Source: Cylindrospermum stagnale PCC 7417
GTDB lineage: Bacteria; Cyanobacteriota; Cyanobacteriia; Cyanobacteriales; Nostocaceae
Direction of reading: 5' to 3'
Length of the DNA: 64,000 bases
Assembly (NCBI RefSeq): GCF_000317535.1
Contig: NC_019757.1
Span: forward strand, 5,731,501 to 5,795,500
Both the position numbers and the translations under genes were made by a program. Positions 1 through 6,645 of this stretch are shown in pieces. The notes beneath the pieces are model-generated. The model saw only the letters and a program-made list of their open reading frames with translations. It ran no database searches and was not told the DNA's origin. Within the stretch, counting starts at the first letter, position 1. Every line of letters starts with the position of its first letter.

Positions 1-871
1 CCCTGAGCAGCGTTTTGGTGCGATCGTCTGCCACAAAGGGTTTAACATCGATAATACAGAGATTGCCAATCACATTTTGATTGATATCGACCAAGGGGAC
101 GCCTACGTAGCTTTCTGCTGCGATACATTCGAGCAACGGAGCATCGGGAAAAAGCGGCTGTAAATCTTTTGGATAAGAACGCAATAGCTTTTCTTCAACA
201 ACTATCTTGCAGGGAGTGCCCACTAATTCATATTCTATGTTTTCTGCTAGATGATCGATAGACCAAATGGCAAGGCTACGCAGGGTTTGCAGGGAATTTC
301 CAACCGTCTCCAGCACCATCACGTAGGCAACATCTAATGCTGTTGCGAGATTTTGCGCCAGCACCGGAAAAAAATCGTTTCCAGTTACAGAAGCAGTGCC
401 GGCAACAATCATTTGCAGAGTTTCTTCAGTTCGTTGCCGTTCCGCTACTTGTTTTTCTAATTCCTGGTTGATATTTTCTAGCTGCTGGGGCGATCGCAAT
501 TCCAGAAATTGCGGCAGGAGTTCCACCAGTTGTAAAGCGGTATAACAAGAAACTAAAGCCGTGATGGCTCGTTCAATGCCTGACAGCCAGTAATCTGGAT
601 GCCAAAGTGTCCAAATATCGAGCAGGTGTCCCGTACCGCACAGGATAATAAAGGCGCCAAATAAGACAAAGACTTTAGAAAAGGGAATATCACTTCGCTT
701 GTTCACGAAGTAAATCAGCATGATTGGAATTGAGAAATAGGCGATCGCAATCAGTGCATCGCTCACCAAATGCAACCCCACCAGGGGAGTTTGCCAGAGA
801 TAGCACTGCCCGTGGGGCATATAGTAATTAGTCGATAAAAAATTCTGAAATAATTCCCAAACTGCTTGCAT
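1..871 (-). CDS. Ethylene-receptor-like membrane sensor with GAF domain (partial)
   Basis: Reading frame open from ATG at 869-871 to the left edge (about 290 residues), so the C-terminus, probably a kinase module, is missing. Residues ~30-125 form three membrane helices like the ethylene-binding domain of plant ETR1 and cyanobacterial homologues. The motifs SDALIAIAYFSIP (34-49 region) and FIILCGTGHL (74-83) place Asp38, Tyr45, Cys78 and His82 at the same spacing as Asp25, Tyr32, Cys65 and His69 of ETR1; the Cys/His pair binds the copper cofactor in that family. A coiled linker (~140-155) leads into a GAF domain (~160 to the edge). By family it is a hybrid sensor for ethylene; the actual ligand is inferred. 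Cyanobacterial homologues also carry kinase or phytochrome-like domains, which cannot be checked here. Confidence 0.85.
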   Translation of the reverse strand, partial: MQAVWELFQNFLSTNYYMPHGQCYLWQTPLVGLHLVSDALIAIAYFSIPIMLIYFVNKRSDIPFSKVFVLFGAFIILCGTGHLLDIWTLWHPDYWLSGIERAITALVSCYTALQLVELLPQFLELRSPQQLENINQELEKQVAERQRTEETLQMIVAGTASVTGNDFFPVLAQNLATALDVAYVMVLETVGNSLQTLRSLAIWSIDHLAENIEYELVGTPCKIVVEEKLLRSYPKDLQPLFPDAPLLECIAAESYVGVPLVDINQNVIGNLCIIDVKPFVADDRTKTLLR

Positions 872-1126
872 AGTTGCACCATGTCGTCCTCAAACCAGTA
901 ACCAAAACTAGTAGAACTGAGGCAGGTTAAGGCTGCTATAATTTTCTCTAGCCGCAAAAAATTATTGCTACTGAATTCAATTGTTGCACTGGAAACCCTA
1001 AACCGCCATCCAAGATGGAACTTTAAGCTGGCAACTTAACAAAGTATTAAGGAATCTTACTTTAGATGGATGTATTTTTTGTAAAATTGGTGTAAATAAT
1101 TTCCTATACATAAGGCTCTCTGTATA

Positions 1127-1596
1127 TTGCATGTGATTTCCCATGACGACATCTCCGAACAATCCCCATCTCAAAAACGTAGAAGAGGCATTATTCTCAG
1201 TTCTCAAGGCTGGCAACGGCTGAATGCGGCTGAATACCTGTCAGCAGCACGGGATAATGGGGGCAGCCCTTATACATTAGAGCAGTTGAGCGATGTCTAC
1301 GACGGGCTACGCCTACGCACCAGACTCAGCACAAAAACGCTCACCAAAGTACGTCGGCGACAGAGCCAAATAACATTTTTAATCCTCACCTAAGGCAACA
1401 GTTGGGATATTTGGAGCAGCATCCGCAACTGAAGGCGGCAATGCAGCAAGTGGTTATATCTCCCAACGGAATTGAACTGCATCCAAATCAATCATTTAAG
1501 CTTCAAGGCGTGGGATTGATCCGGTTTCACAATCAATTCGCAGTTTCCAGTTGTGAGTTATATCAACAATACTTTGCTCAGGTATTGGATCATTGA
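1127..1596 (+). pseudogene. Decayed AAA-like (AAA_35) NTPase gene: N- and C-terminal scraps only
   Basis: The first reading frame (to 1393) begins with the N-terminal domain found on many cyanobacterial AAA-like proteins (KRRRGIILSSQGWQRLNAAE, then YTLEQLSD, LSTKTLTKVRRRQ). It runs out soon after residue 80. A different frame from about 1369 reads IFNPHLRQQLGYLEQHPQLK and ends with CELYQQYFAQVLDH, which is how the AAA-like domain normally ends in this family. The ~300 or more residues with the P-loop and Walker B are absent. The gene is therefore an internal deletion with a frame change near 1365-1370. A 21-bp small repeat is also inserted in frame at 1295-1315. No functional ATPase can be made. 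Confidence 0.75.
1295..1315. repeat. 21-bp small dispersed repeat inserted in a HIP1 site
   Basis: The sequence GAGCGAT, 21 bp, CGCACC replaces an expected GAGCGATCGCACC. The insert (starts GTCTACGACG, contains GGGCTACGCC) adds seven codons (VYDGLRL) inside the otherwise recognisable motif LSD-RTRLSTKTL. The break is between GCGAT and CGC of a HIP1 octamer. Confidence 0.7.
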
Positions 1597-1691
1597 TCCG
1601 TATAAATAGGGAATAATATCATAAATAATATATGTATTATGTTACATTTAAAACTGTAAGTTACACAACTCAGTAAGTTAAGGAGCCAAAA

Positions 1692-2189
1692 ATGACAACA
1701 AATATCAAACAAGAAGAGCCTAAATTAGGCACTTTTTGGTTATTTAAAGAAAAGTTTGGTTTTAACCAGATTCCATTAGATATAGCTTATGAAGCTTACT
1801 ATAAATCGCTTCTTATTTGTGCTAATGGTGATGGGACACTAGCAGATGAAGAAAGAGATTGGGTGATTGGATATGCCTATGCCTATAATTGCGACCCCGC
1901 AATTATTGAAAAACTCAAAGTTTACAAAGCTGATGAAGAAATAGAGACAGTAATTACTCAACATAATTCAGTAAGTGAATCACGACCGAGTCTAATTTTT
2001 GATGCGATACAAGCTTGCTGTGCTGATGGCGAATACAGCGACAAAGAACGGTCTGTAGTACTCAGAGGAGCAAAGAAACTCAATATTTCTGAAGACGAGT
2101 TTAATAAAATTGAAGAACTCTATTTAGAGACAGTCAAACTCCGTGAAAAACGTCTAGCAGTGTTTTATCCCAACGGTTCACCGTTATAA
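1692..2189 (+). CDS. TerB-like (tellurite-resistance TerB fold) protein
   Basis: Protein of 165 residues, good start with AAGGAG 7 bases upstream. It has two related helical halves, each with an acidic metal-binding-like loop: CANGDGTLADEE (~50-61) and CADGEYSDKE (~112-121), as in the TerB/DjlA-like fold. Family members are cytoplasmic and often appear in stress or membrane-associated assemblies; no partner ter genes are nearby. A hairpin terminator follows at 2281. A second, decayed copy of the C-terminus lies downstream at 2536-2688. Function is not otherwise predictable. Confidence 0.65.
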   Translation: MTTNIKQEEPKLGTFWLFKEKFGFNQIPLDIAYEAYYKSLLICANGDGTLADEERDWVIGYAYAYNCDPAIIEKLKVYKADEEIETVITQHNSVSESRPSLIFDAIQACCADGEYSDKERSVVLRGAKKLNISEDEFNKIEELYLETVKLREKRLAVFYPNGSPL

Positions 2190-2280
2190 ATCAACACTTC
2201 TCTTACAAGATAGAAATTTAGTTAGTTAATTGTGGTTCTCTCAGTTAGTAGACTGTTTCATTAATTTTTCTGGGCTACTC

Positions 2281-2311
2281 TATCCCCAACTTATTCAATA
2301 AGTCGGGGATA
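2281..2311 (+). terminator. Hairpin terminator after the TerB-like gene
   Basis: Arms TATCCCC..ACTTATT and AATAAGT..GGGGATA around a one-base turn, followed by AAGTTTTT. A related hairpin with the same outer arms recurs at 2896-2926. Confidence 0.6.
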
Positions 2312-2535
2312 TAAGTTTTTACACTCAATCAGGAATTAGGCACTATAACGGTTTGACAAGGGTTTGAGACTGATTTATTCAAAACTGTTTAAGTGATCTT
2401 ATCTAAAATTCTTTTTCACATAATTATTTAAAATAAAGTAAATAAAAATTATAATTAATTTATATAGATTATAACTTATCTTAAGTTTCTTACTTAACAG
2501 TCTCAACTGTCCTTGCATTCCTATAAAAAATCTGA

Positions 2536-2688
2536 GACACTAATGAAGAGCAAAAAGCCGTAAAAAGAGCAGCCAAACTGCTGGAAGTTGAAGATGATAT
2601 TGCGCTTGCTCTCAATAGGTTGATAGAAACAGAAGAAGCAGTTACTGCATTACGCAAAGCGCTACTACAAACTGAGGTTTTAGCTTAA
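2536..2688 (+). pseudogene. Remnant of a second TerB-like gene (C-terminal end)
   Basis: An open stretch without a start codon reads EEQKAVKRAAKLLEVEDDIA and then ETEEAVTALRKALLQTEVLA before TAA at 2686-2688. It aligns with the end of the intact upstream gene (KERSVVLRGAKKLNISEDEF ... REKRLAVFYP) in the spacing of charged and hydrophobic residues. It is followed, like the intact gene, by a TATCCCC hairpin. This suggests a tandem duplication whose second copy decayed. The similarity is modest, so the identity is tentative. Confidence 0.45.
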
Positions 2689-2895
2689 TACCTGCGCCAA
2701 TTTTTTAGCCCGCTCACAGAATCAAGGTTACGGTCTATGGAAAAACTGATTTAAAAGCCTGAAACCATCACTGTCTAAAGGATTTAGCTTTTTTATCTAG
2801 TTATAATTCTTTAACTTTGGCTTTAGCAAAGGTCTTGAACCGCTAATAAAGTATTTTTCTCGGCTAGTAGTTTCATTAATTTCTCTGTGCTAAAG

Positions 2896-2926
2896 TATCC
2901 CCGGCTACTTAAAGTAGTCGGGGATA
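2896..2926 (+). terminator. Second copy of the TATCCCC hairpin
   Basis: Arms TATCCCCGGCTACTT and AGTAGTCGGGGATA. The ~30 bases before it (TTTCATTAATTTCTCTG...) match those before the 2281 hairpin. The rest of the 2190-2960 spacer is AT-rich with nothing else recognisable. Confidence 0.55.
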
Positions 2927-2960
2927 TAACCACTTTCTTTCATATATTTATAATCAAAAG

Positions 2961-4535
2961 ATGAACATACTAATTATCCTGGGTGAAGTCATATTTTTAA
3001 TAGTCATTTTCTCGCTATTTAACTTGCTGATAGGCTTAATGTTTAAGCAGTTCGCTAAACTTTCTTGGCTGCAAGGAAGAACTGGAGATATCACCTTCAT
3101 GCGCCGGAGTATCAGCAGACTTTTAATTTTAATTTCTGTGCTTCTGTGTCTGGCGCTGATTGGTGTGAATGGGATGGTGATTTATCGAGGTGGAAACATC
3201 CAGGAATTTCAACTTAATCTTATTCGCAGTCTTCCTACTGAATTTTGGATTAATATCTTCACAGCGAGCTTAAAAAGTGTGAGTTTGCTAATGCTAGTTA
3301 AATTGAGCATAGCACCTTTAAACATTAGTATAGACTGGGCTTGTGATTACGCCAAAAAAGCTGATCAAATCAAGGCTAATGATGCGAGTATCGAGGCTTT
3401 TTTTAGAGTCTTAAAAAGAATCATTATTCATTGTGTCTGGATATCTTCTATTATCATCTGTGCTAAATTTCTTTATCTCCCACAAGTCGTTTCTAAATAT
3501 CTTTTCATTACCTTAAAAATATACATTACTATCACAGTTGGTTTACTCATTGTCAAAGCCGTTGCTACTATCGTTGATACTCTTGACGCACTGAGTCTTA
3601 AATACTCTAGTTCTAACGATATACTGCGTTTATACGAGCGTTTACGCCACTTAATCCCCCTCTTCAAAAAATCTTTAGAATACGTCCTCTATATCGGCAT
3701 AGTAAATCTTGTTGTTCCAGAAATAGAACCTATCGCTTGGATAAGTGCTTATACCCCTAGAATTGTGCAGATTATTGGGGTTTATTTTATTAGCAATGTT
3801 TTGATTGAAATCACTTACTTCATTCTTGATGAGTTCTACTTAAAAACTACAAATCTAAATGACTCACAGCAACAAAAACGGCTGACGCTGATTCCTTTAA
3901 TCCGGAGTTTCGCCAAATATTTCATTTACTTTACTGGCGGAGTGACTATACTCAAGCTGATTGGTATCGATCCTGCGCCGATCTTAGCAGGTGCAGGAAT
4001 TGTGGGTATAGCAGTTGGTCTTGGGGCGCAAAACCTGATTAATGATGTTGTTTGTGGATTTTTGATTTTGTTTGAGAACTATTACTTGGTAGGTGATTAT
4101 GTTGAAGTTGGGAAAGTGGAAGAGAGGAATATTGAGGGGATTGTAGAGGCGATTGAACTGCGGACCACTCACGTCCGCCATCCTGATGGTCAATTGCAGA
4201 TTGTTCGGAATGGGGATATTGGATCAATTATCAATTTCTCCAAGCAGTATATATATGCAAGGGTGGAAGTTAGCGTTTCCTATGACTCCAATTTAGACCA
4301 TGTGTATAGGGTGGTTGAGAAGGTAGGACAGCAGTTAAAGATAGATGAAGAGGATGTTCTAGAACCCACGCGAGTAGCCGGACTAGAACATTTTGGTGAG
4401 AATAATTTATTGCTGCTGACGCTGACAAAAGTCAAGCCTGGAAAACACCTTCATATTCAGCGTGTTCTCCGCAAGATATTGAAGGATACTTTTAGCCAAG
4501 AAGAAATTGAAATTTGCGGTTTTTCCAAGAATTGA
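2961..4535 (+). CDS. MscS-family mechanosensitive ion channel
   Basis: Protein of 524 residues. The N-terminal ~330 residues contain about eight hydrophobic segments, more than the three of E. coli MscS, so this is one of the larger multi-helix MscS homologues. The pore helix and beta domain are clear: ILAGAGIVGIAVGLGAQNLI (~339-358) with the small-residue packing typical of the pore, then FLILFENYYLVGDYVEV (~366-382) and the soluble domain with RNGDIGSIINFS. By family it releases ions and small solutes when membrane tension rises. It has its own promoter region upstream and ends at a hairpin (4581-4612) shared with the convergent gene. Confidence 0.9.
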   Translation: MNILIILGEVIFLIVIFSLFNLLIGLMFKQFAKLSWLQGRTGDITFMRRSISRLLILISVLLCLALIGVNGMVIYRGGNIQEFQLNLIRSLPTEFWINIFTASLKSVSLLMLVKLSIAPLNISIDWACDYAKKADQIKANDASIEAFFRVLKRIIIHCVWISSIIICAKFLYLPQVVSKYLFITLKIYITITVGLLIVKAVATIVDTLDALSLKYSSSNDILRLYERLRHLIPLFKKSLEYVLYIGIVNLVVPEIEPIAWISAYTPRIVQIIGVYFISNVLIEITYFILDEFYLKTTNLNDSQQQKRLTLIPLIRSFAKYFIYFTGGVTILKLIGIDPAPILAGAGIVGIAVGLGAQNLINDVVCGFLILFENYYLVGDYVEVGKVEERNIEGIVEAIELRTTHVRHPDGQLQIVRNGDIGSIINFSKQYIYARVEVSVSYDSNLDHVYRVVEKVGQQLKIDEEDVLEPTRVAGLEHFGENNLLLLTLTKVKPGKHLHIQRVLRKILKDTFSQEEIEICGFSKN

Positions 4536-4580
4536 TACTAAACTCAAATCAAATTAGCACAAGCTTCTTAGTATTAGTTA

Positions 4581-4612
4581 AATAGTGTATTTCAATATAG
4601 AAACACACTATT
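4581..4612. terminator. Bidirectional hairpin between convergent genes
   Basis: AATAGTGT and ACACTATT arms surround a TTTC..GAAA inner stem. It lies between the stop codons of the MscS gene and the minus-strand gene at 4621. Confidence 0.55.
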
Positions 4613-4620
4613 CAGATATG

Positions 4621-4995
4621 TTAAGCAGGCAAAATAGAGATAACAACTTCTCCAACGTTATCTTTCACATTTGTATCAAAGAAAAAAGCCGAAACAGTGG
4701 TTGTTTCTAATATTTTTAGAGTTAAAGTATCGTCATAGCCATTTAAAGTTGACCAAGTGGCAGGAACTTCGACATTTGTTTTCAGATTGATAAACTTGCC
4801 ATGAATCCATAAAACTACAAGCGGTTCACTTGGTTTGTTAGCATCTCCCCAATAATTAAATGAACCACTTTTAATTCTGATAACGTAGAGACCTGGATTT
4901 AACTCTGTTGATGCAGCAGTCTGCTCTAATTTGTGCAATACTTCTGGTTCAAGTAAAAAGCTATTTTTTTGAGTGTCAACTATGATGTCTGTCAT
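4621..4995 (-). CDS. Small beta-rich protein of unknown function
   Basis: Protein of 124 residues, no signal peptide or membrane segment. The pattern alternates hydrophobic strands (GLYVIRIKSGSFNYW, PLVVLWIHGKFI, DTLTLKILETTTVSAFFFD) with polar turns and ends VKDNVGEVVISI. This looks like a jelly-roll sandwich; the DxxxDNxGxVxVxI ending resembles LecA/PA-IL type lectins, but the calcium and sugar ligands cannot be confirmed by eye. I do not recognise a named family. Single gene, convergent with the MscS channel. Confidence 0.55.
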   Translation of the reverse strand: MTDIIVDTQKNSFLLEPEVLHKLEQTAASTELNPGLYVIRIKSGSFNYWGDANKPSEPLVVLWIHGKFINLKTNVEVPATWSTLNGYDDTLTLKILETTTVSAFFFDTNVKDNVGEVVISILPA

Positions 4996-5160
4996 TTTGA
5001 TTTTGTTTTTTCAAAAGCGATGAATTTAGTTTGTCACGCAATCTGATTTCAGCCATGTTTGAAAAACTGCTGGCAGGTTTCCTGTTTGGCAAAACCTTTA
5101 GTTTAAGTTATCTTAAATTATTGCGTATTTACATACTCTTGCTTATGTAGCAAAAATGCA

Positions 5161-5197
5161 AGGAAAGATAAGACATTTAATCAGGAAAGATAAGACA
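5161..5197. promoter_or_regulatory. Two 15-bp direct repeats upstream of the AAA-like/WD40 gene
   Basis: AGGAAAGATAAGACA occurs at 5161-5175 and again at 5183-5197, so the copies are 22 bp (two helical turns) apart. They are about 130-165 bases before the ATG at 5326. The spacing suits a dimeric activator or repressor. The rest of the 4996-5325 spacer is AT-rich and shows nothing else. A regulatory role is inference. Confidence 0.35.
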
Positions 5198-5325
5198 GTT
5201 AAAAGGAAAAAAAACAAGATTTTAATAATTAGTAATTATCAGCAATAATAACTTATATAGATTGATAAACTGTTTATCAAAAGAAGACGAAATTTAAATT
5301 TTTTCCTTGTCAAAAAACTCATTTT

Positions 5326-6645
5326 ATGCTCACCTTACCTAGCCCTAATCCATCCTATCAAGTTGGTGGTAGTCTGCCCTTTAATGCTTCTACCTATGTC
5401 AGAAGACAGGCAGATGAGGTGCTATTTCAGGGATTGTTGCGTGGTGAGTTTTGCTACGTGTTTAATTCTCGGCAAATGGGTAAATCTAGCTTGCGGGTAC
5501 AGAGCACTCACCGCCTGCAAGCAGAAGGAGTCCGCTGTGGTGTAATTGATATCACTGCTATTGGCACGCGGGAGGTGACACCAGAACAGTGGTATGCTTC
5601 CATTTTGGGGCTTTTGGTCAAGACTTTTAAGCTAGATGTAAATTTGCTGAGTTGGTGGCGCGATCGCACTCATCTATCCTTTGTTAATCGGTTGAGTGAC
5701 TTTTTTGATAGCGTTCTGCTGACGCAAATCTCAGCACCCATCGTGATTTTCATTGATGAGATTGATAGCGTCCTCAGTCTGAAATTTTCCACGGACGACT
5801 TTTTTGCCCTGATTCGTGCTTGTTATAATCGACGAGCCGAACAGCCTGAGTATCACCGGCTCACTTTTGCTTTATTTGGTGTAGCCACTCCTGGAGACTT
5901 GATTTCCGACGCCACCCGAACTCCGTTTAACGTTGGACAAGCGATCGAATTACGGGGTTTTCAACTCACCGAAGCAACTCCGCTCATGGCTGGATTGACG
6001 TGGGTTATCCCTGATGCCGATTTCACCCTGCAACGCATTCTCTACTGGACAGGGGGACAGCCATTTTTGACGCAAAAGTTGTGTCAGATGCTGGTACACA
6101 GGTGTGCTGAGTTAAAGCCAACTACTAAAGATTTTATTGACTCTTTCGTCCAGACTCATATTCTCCGCAATTGGGAAAGCCAAGATCAGCCAGAGCATTT
6201 GAAAACAATTCGCGATCGCCTACTTTATAGCGAACAACGAGTTGGACGATTGCTAGGCATTTATCAGCAAATTTTGCAAGGTGTGGAAATACCCGCTCTG
6301 GAGTGCCGAGAACAGCGCGAACTTTTGCTATCGGGATTAGTTTTCAAACAAGCAGGATTGCTTCAGGTAAAAAACCGCATTTATCAAGAAGTGTTTAATG
6401 CCGAATGGGTAGAAAAGCAACTGAGTGCCTTGCGTCCTTATTCCCAAGCCTTTGACGCTTGGACTAATTCCCAGAAAACCGATGAATCTCGGCTATTACG
6501 GGGGCAGGCGCTAAAAGATGCTCAACTCTGGTCTCAGGGCAAAAGTTTAAGTGATATAGATTATCAGTTTTTAGCAGCGAGTCAAGAATGCGATGGCGCG
6601 GAGCGCCCGCTGGAAGCGATCGCAAAGAAGTCCAACTTGCTTTAG
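5326..6645 (+). CDS. AAA-like (AAA_35) NTPase half of a split AAA/WD40 signalling protein
   Basis: Starts YQVGGSLPFNASTYVRRQAD, the usual beginning of the cyanobacterial AAA-like domain. A P-loop variant NSRQMGKSSLRV lies at ~48-59, a Walker B strand IVIFIDEIDSVL at ~138-149, and the domain ends near LSALRPYSQAFDAW. Family proteins normally continue from FLAASQECDR straight into a coiled region, one membrane helix and WD40 repeats in a single chain. Here a 26-bp insertion at 6595-6620 shifts the frame, so the protein gains a short false tail (GAERPLEAIAKKSNLL) and stops at 6645. The downstream half reopens at 6588 in another frame. The NTPase domain itself looks intact. Confidence 0.8.
   Translation: MLTLPSPNPSYQVGGSLPFNASTYVRRQADEVLFQGLLRGEFCYVFNSRQMGKSSLRVQSTHRLQAEGVRCGVIDITAIGTREVTPEQWYASILGLLVKTFKLDVNLLSWWRDRTHLSFVNRLSDFFDSVLLTQISAPIVIFIDEIDSVLSLKFSTDDFFALIRACYNRRAEQPEYHRLTFALFGVATPGDLISDATRTPFNVGQAIELRGFQLTEATPLMAGLTWVIPDADFTLQRILYWTGGQPFLTQKLCQMLVHRCAELKPTTKDFIDSFVQTHILRNWESQDQPEHLKTIRDRLLYSEQRVGRLLGIYQQILQGVEIPALECREQRELLLSGLVFKQAGLLQVKNRIYQEVFNAEWVEKQLSALRPYSQAFDAWTNSQKTDESRLLRGQALKDAQLWSQGKSLSDIDYQFLAASQECDGAERPLEAIAKKSNLL

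Noticed and set aside
1638-1665. HLR1-like site (GTTACAT ... GTTACA) upstream of the TerB-like gene
   Set aside because: The two half-sites are too far apart for an RpaB site, and the match is short in AT-rich DNA.
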